NCBI GenBank assembly: GCA_021785115.1
Contig: JAJYGO010000058.1
Span: 1 to 15,923 of the forward strand
Direction of reading: 5' to 3'
DNA from: Chloroflexota bacterium
GTDB taxonomy: Bacteria > Chloroflexota > Limnocylindria > Limnocylindrales > CSP1-4
Length of the DNA: 15,923 nt
The position numbers and the translations under genes were made by a program. A model generated the notes under the pieces. It made no database searches. It had not been told where the DNA came from and was given only the letters and a program-made list of their open reading frames with translations. Below, piece by piece: positions 1 to 6,562 of this stretch; positions within the stretch are counted from its first letter, which is position 1; the number at the start of each line of letters is the position of its first letter.

Positions 1-2
1 CC

Positions 3-197
3 GCCGCGGCCGCCGTGCTCGAGCATCTGCCCCCCGATCGGCGCGCGGCGATCGCGGTGACCACGCCTGCGCAGGCCGCGGACGTCCTGCGGCCCTACCT
101 GGACGCGGGCTTCGGCGGCTTCATCTTCCGCAACCCGGTGCTCGCCACGCCCGAGGCGATCGGCCTCGCCGGCGAGCTGATCCGCCTGCTGTCCTGA
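3..197 (+). CDS. Luciferase-like monooxygenase (F420-dependent class), C-terminal fragment
   Basis: Only the last 64 or so codons are inside the window; the reading frame is open from base 3 and ends in TGA. The tail reads TPAQAADVLRPYLDAGFGGF, followed by a segment with RNP, TPEAIGLAGELIRLL. That is the typical C-terminal alpha-helical end of bacterial luciferase-like (LLM) oxidoreductases, in the subgroup usually annotated as F420-dependent. Such enzymes are TIM barrels that use reduced coenzyme F420 or FMN for hydride transfer on unknown small substrates. The catalytic half lies outside the window, so substrate and cofactor cannot be judged. The gene runs in the same direction as the proline dehydrogenase 53 bases downstream and could share its transcript. 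The family call is good; the F420 assignment is inferred from the C-terminal style only. Confidence 0.75.
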   Translation, partial: AAAAVLEHLPPDRRAAIAVTTPAQAADVLRPYLDAGFGGFIFRNPVLATPEAIGLAGELIRLLS

Positions 198-250
198 CGA
201 CGTCGCCGGCGGTGGCACCGCCGGTGGCCCACGACCAACCGGGAGGGTCC

Positions 251-1171
251 ATGCGCACGCTGCTCCTCTGGATGGCCCGCAATCCCTGGCTCAAGGACCG
301 GATCCCGCGCCTCCGGTTCGCGCGGCGTGCCGTGCGACGCTTCATGCCCGGAGAGGACGCGGAGGCCGCCCTGCAGGCGGCTGCCCGCTTCCGTGACGAG
401 GGGATGGGGACCCTCTTCACGCGTCTCGGGGAGAACCTGGACGAGATCGCCCAGGCCGGAGCGGTGACGGATCACTACCTCTGGATGCTGGACGCCCTGC
501 GCGACCGGGGCATCCCGGGCGAGATCTCCGTGAAGCTCACGCAGCTCGGCTTCGACCTCGACCCGGAGCAGACCCATCGCAACATGGAGCGGCTGGTGGC
601 GCGGGCCGCGCAGGACGGCGGCACCGTGTGGATCGACATGGAGGGCAGCGACTACACCGAGCGAACGGTGGCCCTCTACGAGCGACTCCGGGTGGCGCAC
701 CCCAACGTGGGGATCTGCCTGCAGGCTTACCTGCGGCGCACGGCCGCCGACGTGCAGCGACTGCTGCCGCTGGACCCCGCGATCCGGCTGGTGAAGGGCG
801 CCTACGACGAGCCCGCTGCCATCGCCTACCGGGCTCGCCGCCAGGTGGACGCCAACTATGCGGCCGTCGGGGTGGCCATGCTGGAGGCCGCGGCGCAGGG
901 GCGCCGGGTCCGGATCGGGTTCGGGACGCACGACGTGGCCCTGGTCGAGCAGCTGGCGGGGCACGCCGCCGCGCTCGGCCTGCCCCGCACGGCGTTCGAG
1001 GTGCAGATGCTCTACGGGATCCGGATGGACCAGCAGCGCCGCCTGGCGCACGAGGGCTACACGGTCCGCGACCTGGTCGCCTACGGCACCGCGTGGTACC
1101 CGTGGTACATGCGGCGGCTGGCGGAGCGCCCCGCGAACGTTCTTTTCGCGCTGAGGCAGATCGTGGGGTAG
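251..1171 (+). CDS. Proline dehydrogenase (monofunctional, FAD-dependent)
   Basis: A 306-residue protein that should oxidise L-proline to delta-1-pyrroline-5-carboxylate, passing electrons through FAD to the quinone pool. The length fits the short bacterial monofunctional PRODH family. Visible family blocks are GEISVKLTQLGFDLD with Lys95, WIDMEGSDYTERT, GICLQAYLRRT, IRLVKGAYDEP, and the C-terminal MRRLAER (about residues 287-293). The paired Arg and the Glu of that last block contact the substrate carboxylate and amine in characterised members. I chose ATG 251 because GGGAGG lies just upstream; the in-frame GTG at 212 has no ribosome site. No P5C dehydrogenase gene (the next enzyme) is visible. 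The gene ends 6 bases from the oppositely oriented reductase of a hydroxyproline pair, so the three genes probably serve one imino-acid pathway. Confidence 0.93.
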   Translation: MRTLLLWMARNPWLKDRIPRLRFARRAVRRFMPGEDAEAALQAAARFRDEGMGTLFTRLGENLDEIAQAGAVTDHYLWMLDALRDRGIPGEISVKLTQLGFDLDPEQTHRNMERLVARAAQDGGTVWIDMEGSDYTERTVALYERLRVAHPNVGICLQAYLRRTAADVQRLLPLDPAIRLVKGAYDEPAAIAYRARRQVDANYAAVGVAMLEAAAQGRRVRIGFGTHDVALVEQLAGHAAALGLPRTAFEVQMLYGIRMDQQRRLAHEGYTVRDLVAYGTAWYPWYMRRLAERPANVLFALRQIVG

Positions 1172-1177
1172 CCGGGC

Positions 1178-2158
1178 CTACCGGCGGCCGGCCGTGTCGG
1201 CGTCACCTGCCTCGGCCGCGGCGCGCTCGACCGCCAGCCGCGCGAGGGCCCAGTCCTGCGCGGCGATCCCCACCGACTTGAAGACCGAACGGCCGGCCGG
1301 CCGTTCCCCACCCGCTGCCAGCAGCGCCCCGAGCTCCACCAGCCGCTCCCGCGCAAGGCGGCCGGCGTGGATCGCCCGGAGCAGGTCGCCGGCCTCGGCC
1401 ATCGCGGCACCCAGCTGGTCGACGGCGACGACCGAGGCGGTGGCGAGCAGGTCCCCGGGCAGCTCGCACATCGCCGGCGTGTAGGCCCCCACCGCGTTCA
1501 CGTGGACGTCCGCCGCGAGGTCCCCGGCCTCGAAGAGCGGCGCCCGGGCGGTGGTGGCGGTGCAGATCACGTCGGCTGCCGCGACCGCCTCGCGGACGCC
1601 GGTGGCGATGACCCGGATCGCCGGCAGCTCGCCCTGCAGCCTCGCCGCGAGGGTGACCGCGTGCGCGGGATCGCGCGAGGCCACGCGCACCTCGCCGATC
1701 CGCCGGACGGCGCAGACCGCGCGCACCTGGTCGGGTGCCTGCCCGCCGGCCCCGATCATCGCGAGGACCCGCGCGTGCAGTGGCGCGAGCAGCTCCGTGG
1801 CAACCCCGGACGCGGCCCCCGTCCTCAGGGCCGTCAGGGCGGTCCCGTCGATGACCGCGGCCGGCGCACCGGTGGCCCCGTCGAACCAGACGACCACCGC
1901 CTGTACAACCGGATGGGGTCCGCCGGCGTTCCCGGGCCGGACGGTGACCGCCTTCAGGACCGTCCCGCCCTCTCGATCGGCGGCGAGCATGGCCAGGGCA
2001 CGCCCACCCTCCAGGGCGAGCCTGGTCGGCTGCTCGATCGCCCCTGCCGAGGCCGCTAGGAACGCCTCGCGGACCGCGCCGATCGCGGCCGGCACCGGCA
2101 CGAGCCGGCGCAGCCGCTCCGCGGAGATCCAGGGGACCGCGGCGTCGTGCTCTGACAT
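1178..2158 (-). CDS. Ornithine cyclodeaminase/mu-crystallin family protein, probable delta-1-pyrroline-2-carboxylate reductase
   Basis: A 326-residue NAD(P)-dependent enzyme of the OCD/mu-crystallin family. Visible are KAVTVRPGN with Lys69, the family signature TALRTGAASGVATELL (Arg112), and the Rossmann loop GAGGQA (residues 136-141). The position that holds the catalytic Asp of true ornithine cyclodeaminase (GxDxPG) is Tyr226 in NAVGAYTPAMCELP, which argues against ornithine cyclodeaminase. In known hydroxyproline clusters this family reduces delta-1-pyrroline-2-carboxylate to L-proline (LhpI-type). The upstream proline-racemase-family gene ends in TGA overlapping this ATG by one base (TGATG), so the pair is translationally coupled. 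The TTG at 2161 is also in frame but the ATG at 2158 is preferred. Alternatives are another cyclic-imine reductase or an alanine dehydrogenase-like activity. Family certain; substrate inferred from context. Confidence 0.88.
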   Translation of the reverse strand: MSEHDAAVPWISAERLRRLVPVPAAIGAVREAFLAASAGAIEQPTRLALEGGRALAMLAADREGGTVLKAVTVRPGNAGGPHPVVQAVVVWFDGATGAPAAVIDGTALTALRTGAASGVATELLAPLHARVLAMIGAGGQAPDQVRAVCAVRRIGEVRVASRDPAHAVTLAARLQGELPAIRVIATGVREAVAAADVICTATTARAPLFEAGDLAADVHVNAVGAYTPAMCELPGDLLATASVVAVDQLGAAMAEAGDLLRAIHAGRLARERLVELGALLAAGGERPAGRSVFKSVGIAAQDWALARLAVERAAAEAGDADTAGRR

Positions 2159-3261
2159 CAATCCGAAGAGACGACCGCGCGTGGAGTGGCGCCCCCTGCC
2201 GTTCCGGCGCCCCAGATGTCGCCCACGGTGAATCCGGCCGGGAACGGGTCCTCGGGATCGAGCACGTACGTGGCGAACCCGGTGATCCAGGCGGTGCCGC
2301 CGATCGTGGGCACCACCGCGGGCCGCGCGCCGACGGTCGTCTCCCGGATCAGCCGTCCCGTGAACACCGTCCCGAGGATCCCCTCATGGCGGAAGTCCCG
2401 TCCCAGCGGCAGGAGGCCCCGAGCGTGGAGCGTCGCCATCCTGGCGCAGGTGCCGGTCCCGCAGGGCGAACGGTCCAGCGCGCCGGTCCAGGTCGACGGG
2501 CGGTCCCAGTCGAGCTCGCCGGTGGACACCACCACCGTGTTGCGGAGATCGGCGTGGGGTCCACTCGGCGGACCCGACAGGAGCGCGATGGTGGGGCCCA
2601 CGATCTCCGGGTTCTCGGGGTGGGCGCATGGCAGCTGCTCGCGGGTGGCCGCCTTCACCATCTCGCCGACCCGCACCAGGTCGCGCGCCTCGTCCGGCGT
2701 CAGTCGCAGGCCGAGCGCGGCCGCGTCGGCGATCGCGTAGATCATGCCGCCGTACGCGACGTCCACCCTGACCGTGCCGAGGCCGGGGACCTCCACCGGC
2801 GCGTCCAGTGCGAAGACGAAGGACGGCACATTCTCGAAGGTGATGCGCCGGGCCTTGCCGTCCACCACGTCGGCACGGATCGCGACCAGGCCCGCCGGCG
2901 ATTCGAGGAGGAAGTCCGTCACCGGCTCCCGGACCGGCACCATGCCGGTCTCGATGAGGACCGTCGCCACGCAGATGGTGTTGGTGCCGGACATGGGCGG
3001 GTACTCGACCTGCTCCATGATGATGTACCCGGCCGCCGCGCGCGGATCCGTGGGCGGCAGCACCAGGTTGCAGTTGGCCGCCGGGTAGCCTCGCGGCTCG
3101 CGCAGCATCCGCAGGCGGATCTCGTCGTGTCGCGCAGCGAACGCCTGCATCTTCTCGAACATGGTGGCCCCCGGCACGTCCAGCACACCGCCGATGATCA
3201 CCCTGCCGGGCTCGCCGGCCGCGTGCGCGTCCACCGCCACGATCCCGCTGGAGAAGCGCAC
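2158..3261 (-). CDS. Proline racemase superfamily: probable trans-3-hydroxy-L-proline dehydratase / 4-hydroxyproline 2-epimerase, Ser/Cys type
   Basis: A 367-residue PLP-independent enzyme of the proline racemase superfamily. The first active-site loop reads PPMSGTNTICVATVL, with Ser91 where racemases carry Cys. The second reads DRSPCGTGTCARMA, with Asp263 and Cys267. From family knowledge, Cys/Cys pairs are proline racemases or 4-hydroxyproline epimerases and Cys/Thr pairs are trans-3-hydroxyproline dehydratases. Ser/Cys members studied so far dehydrate trans-3-hydroxy-L-proline and may also epimerise 4-hydroxyproline. The coupled downstream reductase would convert the dehydration product to proline, which supports the dehydratase reading. 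The start is GTG 3261 because GGAGGAG lies 5 bases upstream (about 3267-3273); the ATG at 3266 is out of frame. The length slightly exceeds the usual 330-345 because of a Gly/Thr-rich tail. Family very sure; exact substrate moderately sure. Confidence 0.92.
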   Translation of the reverse strand: MRFSSGIVAVDAHAAGEPGRVIIGGVLDVPGATMFEKMQAFAARHDEIRLRMLREPRGYPAANCNLVLPPTDPRAAAGYIIMEQVEYPPMSGTNTICVATVLIETGMVPVREPVTDFLLESPAGLVAIRADVVDGKARRITFENVPSFVFALDAPVEVPGLGTVRVDVAYGGMIYAIADAAALGLRLTPDEARDLVRVGEMVKAATREQLPCAHPENPEIVGPTIALLSGPPSGPHADLRNTVVVSTGELDWDRPSTWTGALDRSPCGTGTCARMATLHARGLLPLGRDFRHEGILGTVFTGRLIRETTVGARPAVVPTIGGTAWITGFATYVLDPEDPFPAGFTVGDIWGAGTAGGATPRAVVSSD

Positions 3262-3336
3262 GGCATCTCCTCCCTCCGGCGCGGCACGGCGCCGGACGTG
3301 CCCATCGGCGGTCCCGGGCCGCACGATCGGGCCGGA

Positions 3337-3342
3337 ATCGTA
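3337..3342 (-). promoter_or_regulatory. Candidate -10 element of the hydroxyproline gene pair
   Basis: On the minus strand the hexamer TACGAT matches the TANNNT pattern that recurs before other genes here. It is the only AT-containing hexamer of this type in the 140-base gap. It would give a leader of about 70 bases ending in the GGAGGAG ribosome site. No convincing -35 box is visible. Confidence 0.4.
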
Positions 3343-3401
3343 CCGCCTCGCGGCGCGGCGGTCGGCGGGTGTCCGGCACCCGGGACCAGCCGGGTCGGCG
3401 G

Positions 3402-3896
3402 TCAGCGGCGGCGGAAGCGTCCGGGTCGCCGCTCGTCCGCCAGCGCCGTCGCGGTGCGCGCCGGGGTCGAGAGCAGACGCTCGATCTCCCTGCCGTACCG
3501 GCGCCCGATGGGCGTCCGTGCGAACCACTCGAGGAAGTCCGGGTCGTGACGGGCGATCTGGGGGAGCGACCATCCGGCGTACCGGCCGAAGTCGAGGACG
3601 CTCCCCGACGCGGCGCCCGCAGGTGCGGCAGGCTGCGCCTGCCACGACTCGGCCGGGCGCTGGCGAGCCGCGGAGGGCTGCGCTTCGGGGCCGCGCGAGC
3701 GGTCGTACTCCGCGCGCGCCTGCGGGTCGCGCAGCACCGTCCAGGCATTGTTCAGCGCGGTCATCCGCTCGTCCGACCCACCCGCGACGTCCGGGTGGTA
3801 CTTGCGGGCGAGCGCCCGGTACGCGGCCTGGATCACGTCCGGTTCGGCGCGCGGATCCACCTGGAGGATGGCGTAGTAATCGGAGATCCCGAACAT
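3402..3896 (-). CDS. J-domain (DnaJ-like) protein with a C-terminal DFGRYxGW module
   Basis: A 164-residue protein with an N-terminal J domain (residues 5-66): DYYAILQVDPRAEPDVIQAA, an HPD tripeptide at residues 34-36, and NAWTVLRDPQARAEYDR closing helices III-IV. J domains stimulate the ATPase of DnaK-type Hsp70 chaperones through HPD. There is no Gly/Phe-rich region, zinc centre or substrate domain of canonical DnaJ. A low-complexity Ala/Pro/Gln linker (about 70-97) leads to a second conserved-looking block, LDFGRYAGWSLPQIARHDPD followed by FLEWFARTPIGRRY, and a basic tail. That block resembles the 'FGKYKG' fold found at the ends of some exonucleases and in small proteins of unknown role. 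Two starts exist (GTG 3899, ATG 3896). ATG is preferred because TAGTCT sits 7 bases upstream, as expected for a leaderless mRNA. The client is unknown. Confidence 0.88.
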   Translation of the reverse strand: MFGISDYYAILQVDPRAEPDVIQAAYRALARKYHPDVAGGSDERMTALNNAWTVLRDPQARAEYDRSRGPEAQPSAARQRPAESWQAQPAAPAGAASGSVLDFGRYAGWSLPQIARHDPDFLEWFARTPIGRRYGREIERLLSTPARTATALADERRPGRFRRR

Positions 3897-3903
3897 CACC
3901 GGG

Positions 3904-3909
3904 AGACTA
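3904..3909 (-). promoter_or_regulatory. Candidate -10 hexamer for a leaderless J-domain mRNA
   Basis: TAGTCT on the minus strand ends 7 bases before ATG 3896, placing the transcription start at or next to the start codon. No purine-rich ribosome site precedes this gene. Confidence 0.5.
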
Positions 3910-3978
3910 CCGACTGCGGGACGCCGGGAAAGGGCCCAGAAGGTACCAGCCGGTACCAGCGCACGGGCAGGTGGTGCC

Positions 3979-4440
3979 TCAGCGGCCGGCCTTGAACGGG
4001 TAGACCACCCACGCGTCGGTCTCGACGACGCAGTGGTCGGGGACCGACGGGACGCGGGAGTGGGTGGGCTTGTAGTGGAGCACCGCCGTCGTCGGGTGAC
4101 CGCCCGCGATCCGCACCCGGTCGATGACGGCCTGGATCGTGGTGCCCGTGTCCCAGACCTCGTCCACGATCAGCACGCGCCGGCCGCGCAGGAGCGGGTC
4201 GGAGGGGAACTGCAGGAAAGTCGGACGATCTGCAGGCTGGCCGGCGTCGTCGTAGAAGGCGACGGCGGCCACCACGATGTTGCGGAGGCCGAGGCGGTAC
4301 GCGAGCATGCCGGCCGGCACCAGCGCGCCGCGGGTGATCGCAAGCAGCACGTCGTATTCGCCCCCAACCCGCTCGGCGAGCTGCTCCACGAGCCGGTCGA
4401 GCTGGGCCCACGAGACGACGAGTTTCTCGGACGGAGCCAT
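3979..4440 (-). CDS. Phosphoribosyltransferase, hypoxanthine/xanthine-type (COG2236-like)
   Basis: A 153-residue type I phosphoribosyltransferase. The diagnostic PRPP-binding loop is VLIVDEVWDTGTT (residues 89-101), with two acidic residues before DTGTT. Upstream, YDVLLAITRGALVPAGMLAY is the conserved segment of the short bacterial/archaeal purine PRTases. These enzymes transfer ribose-5-phosphate from PRPP to a free base, usually hypoxanthine, guanine or xanthine, in purine salvage; the base cannot be told from sequence alone. The hood region is short (about 72-84, FLQFPSDPLL). The start is ATG 4440. It has no good ribosome site but has TATCCT 8 bases upstream, so the mRNA is probably leaderless. 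The gene lies between the J-domain and cation-exporter genes, each of which has its own promoter, so shared function is not implied. Confidence 0.88.
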   Translation of the reverse strand: MAPSEKLVVSWAQLDRLVEQLAERVGGEYDVLLAITRGALVPAGMLAYRLGLRNIVVAAVAFYDDAGQPADRPTFLQFPSDPLLRGRRVLIVDEVWDTGTTIQAVIDRVRIAGGHPTTAVLHYKPTHSRVPSVPDHCVVETDAWVVYPFKAGR

Positions 4441-4448
4441 GCGCCCCG

Positions 4449-4454
4449 AGGATA
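4449..4454 (-). promoter_or_regulatory. Candidate -10 hexamer for a leaderless phosphoribosyltransferase mRNA
   Basis: TATCCT on the minus strand lies 8 bases before ATG 4440. The same hexamer occurs before the next gene upstream at a similar distance, which supports both. Confidence 0.5.
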
Positions 4455-4478
4455 CACGGCCGGGGCCCGCGGCAGCGA

Positions 4479-5078
4479 TCAGGGCAGGCCCGCTCCCCCG
4501 GTGGCGGCCTCGAACCCCGCAATGAGGGCCAGCAGGAGGAGGGCGATGCCGGTCAGGCGCCGGACGGGCGTCAACGGCAGATGCTCCAGGAGACGGCCGG
4601 CGCCCGCCGCCAGCGCGGTGACCGCCCAGAGCGCCGCGATGGCACCGGCCGCCACCTCGAGCGGTGCGTGGTAGCGAACGGCCAGAGCGGCGGTGAGGAC
4701 CTGGGTCAGGTCCCCCCATTCAGCCAGGAAGATCACGACGAAGGCCCCCGCCAGGGAGCGCCGCGCCCCCATGCGCATGGACTCCCGCTCCCCTTCGGCC
4801 TCCTCGGCCTCCGCGCTGTCGCGCAGGGCCAGGAACGCGGCGCCCAGGAACAGCACGGCCACAACCCCCTCCAGCACCCGGTGCGGGAGGAGCGCCACGA
4901 GCGTCGTGCCGATCGAGACCGCGATGATCACGTGAACCGCGAAGGCGAGCGCCGCCCCGCCCCACACCGCGGCCGGGCGACCGCGCGTCGCCATCACGAG
5001 CGACGCGAACATCGACTTGTCGGGCAGCTCGGCCGCGAAGATCACGGGAAATACCGCCGCCGCCACGCCCAGTGTCAC
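4479..5078 (-). CDS. GDT1/TMEM165 (UPF0016) family Mn2+/Ca2+ exporter
   Basis: A 199-residue integral membrane protein with about six hydrophobic segments arranged as two repeats. Each repeat carries the family acidic motif: AELPDKSM (Glu17, Asp20, Lys21, Ser22) and AEWGDLTQ (Glu120, Asp123, Thr125). In the GDT1/TMEM165/MneA family these E-x-G/P-D-K/L-S/T motifs in antiparallel helices form the cation path, exporting Mn2+ or Ca2+ in exchange for protons. The first motif has Pro in place of Gly, common in bacterial members. A charged cytosolic loop (Glu-rich, about 88-106) separates the halves. The start is GTG 5078: it lacks a ribosome site but has TATCCT 6 bases upstream, giving a leaderless GTG mRNA. 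No Mn-sensing riboswitch is recognisable in front. The family is secure; the ion is uncertain. Confidence 0.9.
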   Translation of the reverse strand: MTLGVAAAVFPVIFAAELPDKSMFASLVMATRGRPAAVWGGAALAFAVHVIIAVSIGTTLVALLPHRVLEGVVAVLFLGAAFLALRDSAEAEEAEGERESMRMGARRSLAGAFVVIFLAEWGDLTQVLTAALAVRYHAPLEVAAGAIAALWAVTALAAGAGRLLEHLPLTPVRRLTGIALLLLALIAGFEAATGGAGLP

Positions 5079-5084
5079 CAGTCG

Positions 5085-5090
5085 AGGATA
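5085..5090 (-). promoter_or_regulatory. Candidate -10 hexamer for a leaderless cation-exporter mRNA
   Basis: TATCCT on the minus strand ends 6 bases before GTG 5078, the ideal spacing for transcription to begin on the start codon. Confidence 0.5.
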
Positions 5091-5120
5091 GCGACCTCGC
5101 CGGCGCGCGACCGGGCGCCG

Positions 5121-5200
5121 GCCACCCGCGACAGGGCGTGCCGGTCAGGCACCCGTCCCGGCCGCCCGCGACAGGGCGTGCCGGTCAGGCACCCGTCCCG
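5121..5200. repeat. 40-bp direct tandem duplication (two copies, one mismatch)
   Basis: Copy 1 is 5121-5160 and copy 2 is 5161-5200. They are identical except base 4 (A at 5124, G at 5164), and six more matching bases (GCCGCC) follow at 5201. Each unit contains GTGCC-GGTCA-GGCAC, a short hairpin, and the TCA that is the complement of the methyltransferase stop codon. The stop used by the gene is in copy 2 (5185-5187); copy 1 holds a second, now untranslated, version. The unit is not a multiple of three. Confidence 0.93.
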
Positions 5201-5976
5201 GCCGCCGAGCGCCGTGCTGGCACGCCGAACAGGTAGAGCGCCCAGCCGAGCGTGTCGCGGCCCCAGGTGAGGTACTCGTGGCGCGCACGGGCGACCCGGT
5301 CGACCAGCTCCGGCACGTCAGGGTCCTCCGGGTGCGCCGCCGCGAAACGGGCCGCCGCGCGCCACTGGAGGGTCTCGTAGCGGTCCCACTCCTCGTCGGT
5401 GCTGACGAACGCGAGGAGCGGCACCAGCCCCCGTGCCTCCCCTGCGGCGACGTTGCCGGCATGCGTGCCACAGAGCTCGCGGCTCATGCCGGACCAGGCG
5501 AGGTAGTCCTCCTCGGGCTCGTGGCGCCAGAACGGCTCGCCGACCAGCACCTGCCCGCCGGGGCGGACGGCGGCGGCCAGCGCATCGAGCGTGCCGTCCA
5601 GGCCGCCGAAGATGAAGCTGGCCCCGATGCAGGACGCCAGGTCGAAGGACGCCGGGTCCGGGCGGTAGGCGGCGCCGTCCTGCTCCAGGACCTCGATCTC
5701 CGCGAGCGGGACCCGAGCGCCGGCCGCCTCCCGGAACTGCGCCACGACGTACGGCGAGGCATCCACGGCGACCGCCCGGACACCTGTGCCCTGCGCGCCG
5801 CCGTACCGTTCCGCCACGCGGAGGAGGAACTCACCCTTGCCCGACCCGAGGTCGAGGATTCGCGGTCGCCTCGGCAGGTCCAGCAGCATGACCAGCTCGT
5901 CCAGCCTCGCCACGCTCGTCGGATTGCAGACGACGTGGTCGCGGTGCGTCACGTCGTAGAACTTCCAGATCTCCAC
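5185..5976 (-). CDS. Class I SAM-dependent methyltransferase
   Basis: A 263-residue Rossmann-fold methyltransferase. The N-terminus, VEIWKFYDVTHRDHVVCNPT, precedes motif I, ILDLGSGKGEFLLRVAERYG (about residues 40-59). An acidic end of beta-2 follows at Asp72 (VAVDASPYVVAQF), then DLASCIGASFIFGG, and RPGGQVLVGEPFW as the post-motif III strand. The fold suggests small-molecule methylation; the substrate is unknown. The C-terminal half (EEDYLAWSGMSREL, then a Trp/Tyr-rich helical part) may form the substrate lid. The start is GTG 5976 because GGGAGG sits 5 bases upstream; the in-frame ATG at 6003 would put that ribosome site inside the gene. The small membrane protein gene starts the same probable transcript 38 bases upstream. 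The last codons lie in a 40-bp tandem duplication. Confidence 0.88.
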   Translation of the reverse strand: MEIWKFYDVTHRDHVVCNPTSVARLDELVMLLDLPRRPRILDLGSGKGEFLLRVAERYGGAQGTGVRAVAVDASPYVVAQFREAAGARVPLAEIEVLEQDGAAYRPDPASFDLASCIGASFIFGGLDGTLDALAAAVRPGGQVLVGEPFWRHEPEEDYLAWSGMSRELCGTHAGNVAAGEARGLVPLLAFVSTDEEWDRYETLQWRAAARFAAAHPEDPDVPELVDRVARARHEYLTWGRDTLGWALYLFGVPARRSAAGTGA

Positions 5977-6014
5977 GCGAACCTCCCAAGGGGATTCTCC
6001 CATGCGGGGGCAGG

Positions 6015-6296
6015 TCAGCAGCCCCCGTGCGAGGCACGCACCCGGGTTCCCGACCGGAACCCCGGTCCTCCGCCCGGACCGGGTCCGCCCTCCCGGCGGT
6101 CGATCGACCGCGGAGTGTCCACCCGCCACCGCCCGGGATCCTCCTCCTGCACGCCCCGAGGCCACGTGTCGAAGGATGCCGCGCGGAACAGCAGGGTCAG
6201 GTCGACCGGGCCGATGGCGTTGATGAGCAGCACGGGGATCGCGATGAGCGCGACGAGCGGGAGCGCGCTCACGAGGATGGAGACGATGTCGTTCAC
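6015..6296 (-). CDS. Small membrane protein with a WPRGVQEEDP motif, function unknown
   Basis: A 93-residue protein starting at GTG 6296 (weak AGG upstream). Residues 2-35 form one hydrophobic segment (VSILVSALPLVALIAIPVLL), long enough for one transmembrane helix, followed by a soluble part. The soluble part contains DTWPRGVQEEDPGRWRVD (about 43-60), then a Gly/Pro/Arg-rich tail. The WPxGVQEEDPxRW stretch looks conserved rather than random, and from memory similar short proteins occur as hypotheticals in high-GC Gram-positive and Chloroflexota genomes. I do not know a function. It is just upstream of the methyltransferase on the same strand, so the two are probably cotranscribed. Evidence for being real is the hydrophobic N-terminus, the acidic motif and the position; the tail beyond about residue 62 is less convincing. 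Confidence 0.65.
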   Translation of the reverse strand: MNDIVSILVSALPLVALIAIPVLLINAIGPVDLTLLFRAASFDTWPRGVQEEDPGRWRVDTPRSIDRREGGPGPGGGPGFRSGTRVRASHGGC

Positions 6297-6562
6297 GGAG
6301 CCTGCCCTGCGGCCGGACGCCCGACCGGCCGCCCTCGCGACGGGATGATCTCCCGACCACAGGCTACGCCCGGCGGGCCGGGTTGGACAGGTGGAAGTCC
6401 ACGCACATCGGCGCCGCGAGTCCCCCTCGACGCACGGGCCCGTTGCGCATAGCCTTGCGAGCAGGTGGTCGGACGGGGCCGGCACCGGGCGGGAGCACCC
6501 CTCTCGGGAGGGACGTGCGGGCGGGGCCGTCAGCGGCAACCCGGCAACTGGGAGGCATGTCC
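6297..6562. promoter_or_regulatory. Divergent intergenic region with two candidate -10 elements
   Basis: This gap separates the small membrane protein (-) from the secreted beta-helix protein (+). The hexamer TAGCCT occurs once on each strand: 6366-6361 on the minus strand (leader of about 58 bases) and 6450-6455 on the plus strand (leader of about 100 bases ending in GGAGG at 6551-6555). These fit the TANNNT pattern but no -35 boxes or operators are clear. Confidence 0.3.

Noticed and set aside
95..1051. 318-codon minus-strand open frame opposite proline dehydrogenase
   Set aside because: Low-complexity, no motif; the plus strand encodes a complete PRODH.
2386..3549. 387-codon plus-strand open frame opposite the proline racemase-family gene
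   Set aside because: Composition is Arg/His/Gly-heavy and the minus-strand gene has clear catalytic motifs.
5121..5200. CRISPR or satellite array
   Set aside because: There are only two directly adjacent copies with no spacers.
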